A DNA stretch of 13,893 nucleotides, taken from NCBI GenBank assembly GCA_011526395.1, contig WTHW01000208.1, forward strand, positions 1 through 13,893. Reading direction: 5' to 3'. Source of the stretch: Alphaproteobacteria bacterium (GTDB taxonomy: Bacteria; Pseudomonadota; Alphaproteobacteria; Puniceispirillales; Puniceispirillaceae). The notes beneath the pieces are model-generated. The model saw only the letters and a program-made list of their open reading frames with translations. It made no database searches and was not told the DNA's origin. How positions within the stretch are numbered: the first letter of the stretch is position 1; the number at the start of each line of letters is the position of its first letter. Positions 7,295 through 13,893 of the stretch are shown in pieces. Position numbers and translations under genes: made by a program.

Positions 7295-9151
7295 ATGGCT
7301 GACATCAGGCTACTTCCCTCTCAACTTGTTGATCAGATTGCCGCAGGCGAGGTCATCGAGCGGCCAGCGGCCGCTCTGAAAGAACTTGTTGAAAACGCGA
7401 TTGATTCAGGCGCACGCCATATCACCATCCACCTCAAAGAAGGCGGCTTGAAAGAGATCGTCGTCACGGACGATGGCTGCGGCATGACCCAAGATGACTT
7501 GTCTCTTGCTATCCAGCGCCACGCCACCTCCAAATTACCAAATGCTGATTTATTTGATATCAACTCATTTGGGTTTCGCGGCGAGGCCTTGCCATCTATC
7601 GGCTCTGTCTCTGATTTGACGTTGCGCTCACGCACCTCATCTGAGGCACATGGCTGGGCGTTGCGTGTTTTGCATGGCACCTTATCCGCTGTTGAGCCGC
7701 ATGCCATGGCATATGGCACACAAGTGATTGTGCGTGATTTATTTGCCAATGTGCCAGCGCGATTGAAATTCATGAAAACCACCCGAACAGAGGCTGGCAA
7801 CTGTGTTGATGTGATAAAAAGGCTTGCGATGGCATGGCCCATGATTGCCTTTGAAGCACATGATGGCCTTCGTAAATTACTTCATTATGTGCCGCGCAGT
7901 GATGATGAACAGGGGCGTATTTTGCGTCTTGGCGATGTGGTCGGACGCAGTTTCTCTGAACAGGCGATCCCGCTCGATGCCATGCGTGATGAGGCTGTTA
8001 TGACAGGGCTGATTGGCATGCCAACAGCTAATAAACCAACCACAGCACATATGTATTTCTTTGTGAATAACAGGCCTGTGCGTGATAAATTTCTGCTTGG
8101 CGCATTGCGCGCTGGCTATGGTGATACATTGCCGCGCGGCCGCCATCCAATGGCTGTCTTATTTATCACAGTTCCCAGTGCGGACGTTGATGTAAATGTC
8201 CATCCTGCAAAGGCAGAGGTACGCTTCCAAGACCAATCTGGTATCCGATCTCTGATTGTTGGCTCTGTGATGTCTCATCTTCGTGATGCACAGCTCAATA
8301 ACCCAGCTGAATCTGGCGGGGATAGCTTACGTTATTTTCAGGCCAATTCCTTCCCAAGCGCACCAGCGGCAAAAAGCAGGCCGTCTTATCCAAGCTATCA
8401 GGCACCGCCACGCATGGATGAAGCACATGCAAACTGGCAAGCACCTCTGAGCGCCGCCGCATCTGAGCGCGCCGCACAAGCAGCCCAAACCATTGCACCT
8501 TCTATCGCTGAATCACAACCGCAAGCACGCATGGAACAGGCAGATGAAGACACAGTCACCGCACTTCACAACACCCCTCTTGGTGCTGCCAAAGCACAGC
8601 TCCACAATACCTATCTTGTGAGTGAGACAGCTGACGGGATAGTCATCATTGACCAGCATGCCGCACATGAACGCCTTGTTATGGAGCGTATGAAAGCAGC
8701 AATGGAAGAGGGCGCTTTGCCATCTCAAATCCTATTATTACCTGAAGTGGTCGATTTGCCAGACCATCAGATATCAGCGTTACTATCACAAACAGACTTG
8801 CTGCTAAAAGCAGGCCTTGAGGTTGAGGCGTTTGGCGAAGGCAGTATCATCATACGCCAAACCCCAGCCATATTGGGTGAGGTAGATGCCAAAAAACTCA
8901 TTCTTGATTTGGCAGAAGAGCTTACTGAAATAGGCACAATGACCAGCTTTGATCAAAAGATTGAACATGTCATAGCGACCATGTCCTGTCATGGCTCAGT
9001 GCGCGCAGGTCGCCAGCTTAATGGTGCTGAAATGAATGCTTTATTGCGCGAGATGGAAATCACCCCGCGCTCTGGGCAATGCAATCATGGCCGCCCAACC
9101 TATGTCTCATTATCCTTACAAGATATTGAAAAGTTATTTGGCAGGCGCTAG
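7295..9151 (+). CDS. mutL: DNA mismatch repair protein MutL, endonuclease type
   Basis: Couples mismatch recognition by MutS to strand incision. The 618-residue protein starts with a GHKL ATPase: IAAGEVIERP (15-24), E33-N34, DDGCGM (59-64), RHATSKL and GFRGEAL. A linker rich in Ala, Pro, Gln and Ser spans roughly 340-425. The C-terminal domain carries DQHAAHE (453-459) with E464, which satisfies the DQHA(X)2E(X)4E metal-binding endonuclease motif, plus SCHGSVRAGR (564-573) and CNHGRP (596-601). Q478-ILLL-P483 resembles the beta-clamp binding motif of endonuclease-type MutL. So this MutL should nick DNA itself and not depend on MutH, unlike E. coli. It is the last gene of the ribF run and overlaps convergent rsmD by CTAG at 9148-9151. 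Confidence 0.96.
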   Translation: MADIRLLPSQLVDQIAAGEVIERPAAALKELVENAIDSGARHITIHLKEGGLKEIVVTDDGCGMTQDDLSLAIQRHATSKLPNADLFDINSFGFRGEALPSIGSVSDLTLRSRTSSEAHGWALRVLHGTLSAVEPHAMAYGTQVIVRDLFANVPARLKFMKTTRTEAGNCVDVIKRLAMAWPMIAFEAHDGLRKLLHYVPRSDDEQGRILRLGDVVGRSFSEQAIPLDAMRDEAVMTGLIGMPTANKPTTAHMYFFVNNRPVRDKFLLGALRAGYGDTLPRGRHPMAVLFITVPSADVDVNVHPAKAEVRFQDQSGIRSLIVGSVMSHLRDAQLNNPAESGGDSLRYFQANSFPSAPAAKSRPSYPSYQAPPRMDEAHANWQAPLSAAASERAAQAAQTIAPSIAESQPQARMEQADEDTVTALHNTPLGAAKAQLHNTYLVSETADGIVIIDQHAAHERLVMERMKAAMEEGALPSQILLLPEVVDLPDHQISALLSQTDLLLKAGLEVEAFGEGSIIIRQTPAILGEVDAKKLILDLAEELTEIGTMTSFDQKIEHVIATMSCHGSVRAGRQLNGAEMNALLREMEITPRSGQCNHGRPTYVSLSLQDIEKLFGRR

Positions 9152-9702
9152 CGATAACGGCAAAAGGTCAGTGCCGCCATCCCATATCGTCTTGTATCAA
9201 GAACCTCAATTGCCTCAGGTATATCAAGCGTTTCAGATTTTCTTGTTTCAATGATAATCAGCGCATCATCAGATAACGCCCCAACGCGCTTCATCGCCTC
9301 AAGCCCAGCAAGTGCAAGCCCCTTATCATAAGGCGGGTCACAAAATACCACATCTGCTTTTTCATAAAGCCAATTTGATATTTTCAAACAATCACCTTGA
9401 ATGATACGACAGCTATCATCAAACCGCAGTTTTTGCACATTCTTCTTAATCACGCCGACAGCATCAAATGATTGCTCAACGAAATAGGCTTGCCTTGCCC
9501 CGCGCGAGATTGCCTCTAATCCCAATGCGCCTGACCCAGCAAATAAATCAAGCACCACCAAATCATCTAGCTTTGATAAAAACCGGCCACCTAGAAGGAT
9601 ATTAAATAAGCCTTCTCTTGTGCGTTGCGCTGTTGGTCGCACGCTTTGACCATCAAATGCTATCAGCTTGGCGCCACGTCTTTCACCAGAGATAATTTGC
9701 AT
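9148..9702 (-). CDS. rsmD: 16S rRNA (guanine-N2)-methyltransferase RsmD
   Basis: Methylates G966 of 16S rRNA (E. coli numbering) with SAM during small-subunit assembly. At 184 residues it has the family's usual length. The N-terminus reads MQIISGERRGAKL with RPTAQRTREGLFN at 22-34. The SAM-binding motif DLFAGSGALG is at 52-61, and the catalytic motif DPPY at 122-125 is intact. The start at 9702 is backed by AAGGGA six bases upstream on the minus strand, lying inside the end of rluB. The gap to rluB is 3 bases, so the two rRNA-modification genes are almost certainly cotranscribed. The stop lies in the CTAG shared with mutL. Confidence 0.94.
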   Translation of the reverse strand: MQIISGERRGAKLIAFDGQSVRPTAQRTREGLFNILLGGRFLSKLDDLVVLDLFAGSGALGLEAISRGARQAYFVEQSFDAVGVIKKNVQKLRFDDSCRIIQGDCLKISNWLYEKADVVFCDPPYDKGLALAGLEAMKRVGALSDDALIIIETRKSETLDIPEAIEVLDTRRYGMAALTFCRYR

Positions 9703-9705
9703 ATC

Positions 9706-10668
9706 TTATCCCTTGCGTGATGGCTTTGTGCGTGGCTTACCGCGACCAACAGGTGCTTTTTTGCCTTTGCCAGCGCCGCTTTTTGCCAATTTCAACACAG
9801 GCTTGCGCTGGTTTTTTGCCGCAGATTTCGACGCGCCGCTTTTGCGTTGTGGCTTTTTCGCATGGCGCGGTGGCGGGCTATCAATGCCTGCTTTTGCAGA
9901 TTTGCTCTCTGCGCCGCCGAGCTGTTCAATCAATACAGCTTGTTTGACTTCTTCAACTTGACCTTTTTCTAATCGCCCAAGTTGGAAGGGGCCATATGAT
10001 AATCTGATAAGCCGGCTAACAGGATGTCCAAGATGCTCCATGATACGGCGCACTTCACGGTTTTTGCCTTCTTTGATTGAGATCTGCACCCATGCATTTG
10101 ATGTCATCTGCGTCTCAAGGCTGGCTTCAATTTCACCATAACGCACACCATCAATGGTGATGCCATTTTTCAAAGACTCTAGCGTCTCTTCATTCACGCG
10201 CCCTTGCACACGCACCTTGTAACGGCGCGACCAGCCTGTTGATGGCAGCTCCAAATGGCGTGCCAAAGCGCCATCATTCGTCAGCAGTAATAAGCCTTCT
10301 GAATCATAATCAAGGCGACCAACAGAGATAACGCGCGGCAATGTCTCAGGCAATTTATCAAAGATAGTCTCGCGCCCTTTTTCATCTTTGGCGCTTACGA
10401 TCAAGCCACGCGGCTTATGATAACGCCACAGGCGCGAGATATCAGCTTGCGGCAATCTTTTGCCATCAATCATAATCTTATCTTGCGCAGTAACATTCAG
10501 GGCAGGTGATGAAATCACCTCGCCATTTACGCTAACGCGGCCTTCCTGGATGCGTTGTTCTGCTTCACGGCGTGAACATATACCAGCGCGCGCAATGCGT
10601 TTTGCAATACGCTCACCAGATGTGTCACTGTCTTTTTGGCTTTGTGTGGTCTTATCTTGACTAGTCAT
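9706..10668 (-). CDS. rluB: RluB/RsuA-family rRNA pseudouridine synthase with basic C-terminal tail
   Basis: Converts a specific uridine of rRNA to pseudouridine; RluB targets 23S U2605 in E. coli. From ATG 10668 (minus strand) the protein has 320 residues: an S4 RNA-binding domain at about 19-60 (ERIAKRIARAGICSRREAEQ), then the synthase domain with YHKPRGLIVS, GRLDYDSEGLLLLTNDG (catalytic Asp D120) and GKNREVRRIMEHLGHPVSRL. The last 70 or so residues are rich in Lys, Arg, Ala, Ser, Gly and Pro and look disordered. The start at 10668 has AAAGG five bases upstream; a longer reading from 10788 would run through the tadA start and adds no conserved residues. rsmD follows 3 bases later. The family is certain; whether the target is that of RluB or of a sister enzyme is not proven by sequence. 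Confidence 0.9.
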   Translation of the reverse strand: MTSQDKTTQSQKDSDTSGERIAKRIARAGICSRREAEQRIQEGRVSVNGEVISSPALNVTAQDKIMIDGKRLPQADISRLWRYHKPRGLIVSAKDEKGRETIFDKLPETLPRVISVGRLDYDSEGLLLLTNDGALARHLELPSTGWSRRYKVRVQGRVNEETLESLKNGITIDGVRYGEIEASLETQMTSNAWVQISIKEGKNREVRRIMEHLGHPVSRLIRLSYGPFQLGRLEKGQVEEVKQAVLIEQLGGAESKSAKAGIDSPPPRHAKKPQRKSGASKSAAKNQRKPVLKLAKSGAGKGKKAPVGRGKPRTKPSRKG

Positions 10669-10697
10669 GGCGCCTTTATGACCTGTTTGCGCTTGTT

Positions 10698-10726
10698 TTG
10701 CAAATTCCATCTGAAAGCGGTAAAGT
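10698..10726 (+). promoter_or_regulatory. Candidate promoter for a leaderless tadA transcript
   Basis: TTGCAA (10698-10703) and TAAAGT (10721-10726) are 17 bases apart, each matching four of six consensus bases. Transcription would begin about 6-7 bases on, essentially at the tadA ATG (10733). No ribosome site precedes that ATG (the six bases before it are all C), which fits a leaderless mRNA. The boxes are moderate, so this is tentative. Confidence 0.3.
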
Positions 10727-10732
10727 CCCCCC

Positions 10733-11200
10733 ATGACAAAACAACCAATTGACCAAGATTTGATGGCACGCGCGCTTACCCTTGCCAAACAAGCACAAGA
10801 GATAGGAGAAGTGCCAGTTGGCGCGCTTATCTATCATCGCCCATCTGCGAAGATCATTGCAGAGGCATATAATTTATGCGAGGCAACGCACGACACATCA
10901 GCCCATGCTGAAATGCTAGCTATTAAAAAAGCACAAGCACATCTTGGCGAAAAATCGCTAAAAGATTGTGATTTATGGGTCACGTTGGAGCCATGTGCTA
11001 TGTGCGCAGGTGCCATCGCACATGCCCGTATCGGCAGGTTATATTATGGGGCAGAAGACCCCAAAGGCGGCGCGGTTGATAATGGGCCTCATCTATTTCA
11101 CCAGCCCACAATCCACCATAAGCCCGAGATTTATGGCGGCTTATCAGCACGCCCGTCTGCTGAATTACTAAAGGCCTTTTTTGCCAGCAAACGTGGCTAG
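10733..11200 (+). CDS. tadA: tRNA-specific adenosine deaminase TadA
   Basis: Deaminates the wobble adenosine A34 of tRNA-Arg(ACG) to inosine. The 155-residue protein has the cytidine/deoxycytidylate deaminase zinc signature: HAE at 58-60 (H58 zinc ligand, E60 proton shuttle) and PCAMC at 87-91 (C88 and C91 zinc ligands). GRLYYGAEDPKGGAV after it is typical of TadA rather than of guanine or cytosine deaminases. N47 and EVPVGALI near 26-33 also match the family. The start at 10733 has no Shine-Dalgarno sequence; M11 at 10763 is a less likely alternative that also lacks one. It is divergent from rluB across 64 bases and converges on purD with a 10-base gap. The tadA/rluB-rsmD arrangement recurs in alphaproteobacteria as far as I recall. 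Confidence 0.94.
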   Translation: MTKQPIDQDLMARALTLAKQAQEIGEVPVGALIYHRPSAKIIAEAYNLCEATHDTSAHAEMLAIKKAQAHLGEKSLKDCDLWVTLEPCAMCAGAIAHARIGRLYYGAEDPKGGAVDNGPHLFHQPTIHHKPEIYGGLSARPSAELLKAFFASKRG

Positions 11201-11210
11201 CTGTTAAGAG

Positions 11211-12461
11211 CTATTTTGCAATATCGGTGCGATAAAATCCATCTTCCCATGAGATTTTTGATATCGCATCATAGGCTTTACTGCGCGCCTTATCTGTTGT
11301 CTCAGCAAGAGCTGTAATGGCAAGCACGCGCCCGCCAGAGGCTGTCAGCTGACCGATGGAATCAAGCGCTGTTCCTGCATGGAATATCGTCACAGCATCA
11401 TCACTTGCGGCCTCATCCAGCCCCTTAATGATGCTTCCTTTTTCATAAGAACCAGGATAGCCGTTTGTTGCCATAATCACAGTGACCCCAACATCATCTG
11501 ACATGGTTGGACGGTATAGCTTTCCCTCACGCAAATCAGTGATCATATCAAGCAGGTCGCTTTCCATGCGCGGTAAAATCACCTCAGCTTCAGGATCGCC
11601 AAAGCGGCAATTAAATTCAATCACCTTTGGTCCATCCTCTGTCAGCATTAGCCCAGCATACAAAACCCCGCGATAAGGTGTGCCAGCCTCTGCCATCGCA
11701 ACCGCAACGGGCTTTATGATATCATCCATAATTTTATGGCGGAGCGCATCATCAACAAGTGGTGAGGGCGAGATAGCACCCATACCGCCTGTATTAGGGC
11801 CTTTATCACCATCAAACGCACGTTTGTGATCTTGCGCAGAAGCAAGCCAAACAGCATTCGTGCCATCAATAAATGCAAAGGCAGATACTTCAGGGCCTGT
11901 AATGCGCTCTTCAATCAAGATTGAAGCTGATGCTTGACCAAATTGTCCGCCCAGCATTTGGATAATGGCATGACCAGCCTCATCCATGCTGTCACTCACC
12001 ACAACACCTTTACCTGCGGCAAGGCCATCTGCCTTAATCACACAATAACCATCCAATGTTTTGGCATAGCTAAGAGCATCTTCTGCATTTGTGAAGGCTT
12101 TAAAATGGGGTTGCGGTACATTCATCTTCTCGCAAACTTGGCGTGCAAAATCTTTTGAGCCCTCTAATTGCGCCGCACCAGCTGAGGGGCCAAATGCGGC
12201 GATGCCAGCATCTTCTAGCCTGTCTGCAAGTCCAGCAACCAAAGGTGCCTCTGGTCCAATCACAACCAAATCAACTTGCAAGCTGACAGCCAAATCAAAA
12301 AGTCCGTCAATATCCTCAGCGCCTATTTTGTGGCAGGTGCCAAACGCAGAAATGCCAGGATTGCCAGGAGCAATATGAAGCTCAGAGCATTTCGCAGATC
12401 GAGCAAGTGCCTGACAAATCGCATGCTCACGGCCGCCGCCGCCAATAACAAGAAGTTTCAT
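11211..12461 (-). CDS. purD: Phosphoribosylamine-glycine ligase PurD
   Basis: Second step of de novo purine synthesis: joins glycine to 5-phosphoribosylamine with ATP, giving GAR. From ATG 12461 (minus strand) the protein has 416 residues, near the usual 420-430. The N-domain begins MKLLVIGGGGREHAICQAL, exactly where family members start. ATP-grasp motifs follow: VIKADGLAAGKGVVV at about 141-155, GPNTGGMGA at 222-230, YRGVLYAGLML, and EFNCRFGDPEAE at 282-293. AAAGG lies 7 bases before this start. A longer reading from 12506 would add 15 residues (MLFVSFLSVIHKGFF) that do not belong to the family, so I reject it. It converges on tadA with 10 bases between the stops and diverges from xseA. Confidence 0.96.
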   Translation of the reverse strand: MKLLVIGGGGREHAICQALARSAKCSELHIAPGNPGISAFGTCHKIGAEDIDGLFDLAVSLQVDLVVIGPEAPLVAGLADRLEDAGIAAFGPSAGAAQLEGSKDFARQVCEKMNVPQPHFKAFTNAEDALSYAKTLDGYCVIKADGLAAGKGVVVSDSMDEAGHAIIQMLGGQFGQASASILIEERITGPEVSAFAFIDGTNAVWLASAQDHKRAFDGDKGPNTGGMGAISPSPLVDDALRHKIMDDIIKPVAVAMAEAGTPYRGVLYAGLMLTEDGPKVIEFNCRFGDPEAEVILPRMESDLLDMITDLREGKLYRPTMSDDVGVTVIMATNGYPGSYEKGSIIKGLDEAASDDAVTIFHAGTALDSIGQLTASGGRVLAITALAETTDKARSKAYDAISKISWEDGFYRTDIAK

Positions 12462-12574
12462 GAAAAAACCTTTATGAATCACCGATAAAAAAGATACAAA
12501 AAGCAAAGCTGATATGTAATAAATGGGACTTAATTACAACTTTATACCCTAAAAGACAAGTTAGCGGACAAAGC
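12462..12574. promoter_or_regulatory. Divergent purD / xseA control region
   Basis: This AT-rich 113-base gap must hold the promoters of purD (minus) and xseA (plus). On the minus strand TTGTAA (12534-12539) stands 17 bases from CATATC (12511-12516), a weak candidate for purD with a leader of about 43 bases. For xseA I see only TATA-like stretches near 12541-12555 without a convincing -35. I recognised no riboswitch or repeat. Confidence 0.3.
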
Positions 12575-13893
12575 GTGTCAGATAATCACAATGCGCCATT
12601 TATAACAGTAAGCGAGCTGTCAGCCTCTATTAAACAGACGCTTGAGACAGCCTATGATTATGTGCGCGTGAAGGGCGAGATTTCGCGCCCTAGCTTTCCT
12701 GCCTCTGGGCATGTCTATTTCAATCTCAAAGATGATAGCCATAATTTGGGCGCTGTTGTGTGGCGCGGCGTTGCCTCTAGCCTTGATGTGCGCCCCGAAG
12801 AAGGGCTTGAAGTTATCGCAACTGGCAAATTAACCAGCTTTTCAGGCCAATCAAAATACCAGCTTGTTGTCCGCTCTCTTGAAATCGCTGGCGAAGGTGC
12901 GTTGCTCAAACAACTTGAAGAGCGCAAAAAACGCCTTGAGGCCGAAGGGCTATTTGATAGCGCGCATAAAAAACAACTTCCCGCCTTTCCACGTGTCATT
13001 GGCATTGTTACAAGCCCCACAGGTGCTGTCATACAAGATATTTTGCATCGCCTGTCAGACAGGTTTGGTGTTCATGTTCTTGTCTGGCCTGTTTTGGTGC
13101 AAGGCAAAGGCTCTGCTGAACAGGTGTGCGAGGCTATCTCTGGCTTTAACAAGATAACAGGCGATAATGGCATAGCGCGCCCTGATTTACTCATCATAGC
13201 ACGAGGTGGCGGCTCACTAGAAGACTTGATGTCATTTAACGAAGAAGAGGTGGCAAGAGCTGCCTTTGCCAGTGACATCCCTATCATCTCATCTATCGGG
13301 CATGAAACTGATACAACCATCCTTGATTTTGTAGCTGACAGGCGCGCCCCAACACCAACTGCCGCCGCTGAGATGGCAACACCTGTGAAATCTGAAATCA
13401 TCACACGTCTTGCAGATTGGGATATGCGCCAAAAAGCGGCCATGCAAAGACGGCTATCTGATGGGGCAAATTTCCTAAATGGCGCTGTGCGTGGTCTGTC
13501 TCATCCAACTGAATTTGTAAATGCACAAAGCCAGAAGCTTGATTTCGCCCATACAAAACTCATCAGGCAAGCAGATAGGCGTCTTTATGATGCGACCCAA
13601 TCATTAAACCAGCTATCAGCGCGCCTAACCCCGCCTCATATCCAACTTGCCAATATGACACGCCGATTTGACAAGGCCGCCAATCAGATGCCAGCACTTA
13701 CCAAAGCTGTCATTGAACGCAATCAGGCCTTGTTTGATCAATCACACCGCCTGCTAGAGGCTAACAGCTATGCACGTGTGCTAGAGCGCGGCTTTGCTCT
13801 TGTCAGAGATGATAAAGGCCAAGCGGTTAAGAAAAGAGACGGTCTTGCTGATGGTGCAAAAATTGCCATTACTTTTGCAGATGATACAGTGCA
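12575..13893 (+). CDS. xseA: Exodeoxyribonuclease VII large subunit, 3' end missing
   Basis: Large catalytic subunit of ExoVII, which degrades single-stranded DNA from both ends together with small XseB subunits. The frame is open from GTG 12575 to the window end, giving 439 codons; full alphaproteobacterial proteins are usually some 450-540 residues, so only the C-terminus is lost. The N-terminal OB-fold reads ITVSELSASIKQTLE (10-24), then VKGEISRPSFPASGHVYFNLKD. The catalytic region has IVTSPTGAVIQD near 145-156, ARGGGSLEDL (209-218), SSIGHETD (239-246) and DRRAPTPTAAAE after it, followed by the long coiled-coil-rich C-terminal part. No ATG or TTG lies in frame just upstream, so GTG is the likely start; AGCGGA (12563-12568) is a weak ribosome site. 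It is divergent from purD. xseB is not in the window. Confidence 0.94.
   Translation, partial: MSDNHNAPFITVSELSASIKQTLETAYDYVRVKGEISRPSFPASGHVYFNLKDDSHNLGAVVWRGVASSLDVRPEEGLEVIATGKLTSFSGQSKYQLVVRSLEIAGEGALLKQLEERKKRLEAEGLFDSAHKKQLPAFPRVIGIVTSPTGAVIQDILHRLSDRFGVHVLVWPVLVQGKGSAEQVCEAISGFNKITGDNGIARPDLLIIARGGGSLEDLMSFNEEEVARAAFASDIPIISSIGHETDTTILDFVADRRAPTPTAAAEMATPVKSEIITRLADWDMRQKAAMQRRLSDGANFLNGAVRGLSHPTEFVNAQSQKLDFAHTKLIRQADRRLYDATQSLNQLSARLTPPHIQLANMTRRFDKAANQMPALTKAVIERNQALFDQSHRLLEANSYARVLERGFALVRDDKGQAVKKRDGLADGAKIAITFADDTV

Noticed and set aside
9146..9153. CGCTAGCG palindrome at the mutL/rsmD junction as a terminator or protein site
   Set aside because: There is no loop, no T-run and no second copy nearby; it is explained by the shared stop codons with GC flanks.
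10669..10788. Longer rluB reading starting at 10788
   Set aside because: It would run through the divergent tadA start and adds 40 residues without conserved features; ATG 10668 has a ribosome site and is followed directly by the normal S4 domain.
724..11201. GCTAGC at several gene ends (724, 1424, 9147, 11196) as a gene-end signal
   Set aside because: The hexamer also occurs inside genes (near 3350 in ribF and near 10915 in tadA), and it follows from TAG stops after GC-containing codons.
11198..11217. Possible bidirectional terminator between tadA and purD
   Set aside because: TAGCT and AGCTA form only a 5-bp AT-containing stem with a 6-base loop and four T on one strand; too weak to call.
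12462..12506. Longer purD reading starting at 12506
   Set aside because: The 15 extra residues are hydrophobic and foreign to the family; MKLLVIGGGGREH at 12461 is the normal N-terminus and has AAAGG upstream.
1..13893. tRNA, rRNA, CRISPR, insertion sequence, attachment site, phage or defence genes
   Set aside because: None was seen: gaps are at most about 126 bases, no direct repeats with spacers were found, and every gene belongs to a common housekeeping or regulatory family.

Overview
The window looks like a piece of a mid-GC (by eye mid to upper 40s %), tightly packed alphaproteobacterial chromosome. The evidence is the protein family set (IclR, MscS, RibF, IleS, LspA, a DUF3035/BamF-type lipoprotein, an endonuclease-type MutL, RsmD, an RluB-like synthase, TadA, PurD, XseA) and local orders such as lspA-DUF3035-mutL and tadA/rluB-rsmD that I associate with alphaproteobacteria. 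A marine SAR116-like lineage would fit the base composition and compactness, but that is inference. No mobile element, CRISPR array, tRNA or rRNA was seen. No gap between genes is longer than about 126 bases.

Layout. 1-728 (+): the 3' part of an IclR-family regulator. It converges on a minus-strand pair, mscS then chaC (2276 down to 725), a mechanosensitive channel followed 7 bases later by a gamma-glutamylcyclotransferase. 2277-2426: a divergent control region with a near-consensus promoter towards ribF, overlapped by an 8-bp dyad, and a candidate promoter towards mscS. 2427-9151 (+): a compact five-gene run ribF-ileS-lspA-DUF3035-mutL, with overlaps or gaps of at most 26 bases, probably one transcript. 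9148-10668 (-): rluB then rsmD, two rRNA-modification genes 3 bases apart, converging on mutL. 10733-11200 (+): tadA, divergent from rluB. 11211-12461 (-): purD, converging on tadA. 12575-13893 (+): xseA, divergent from purD and cut by the window end.

How the genes relate. The window is almost wholly core metabolism and information processing: flavin cofactor synthesis (RibF), isoleucyl-tRNA charging (IleS), lipoprotein maturation (LspA) next to a lipoprotein that is probably its substrate, mismatch repair (MutL), rRNA and tRNA modification (RsmD, RluB-like, TadA), purine synthesis (PurD) and DNA processing (XseA). The mscS-chaC pair is the only grouping that hints at a joint physiological task (osmotic stress and glutathione turnover).

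I did not find a convincing undescribed system. The most useful second looks are a Pro-to-His change in the riboflavin-kinase PTAN motif of RibF, the dyad laid over the ribF promoter, two convergent gene pairs sharing a CTAG stop, and a possible leaderless tadA transcript.
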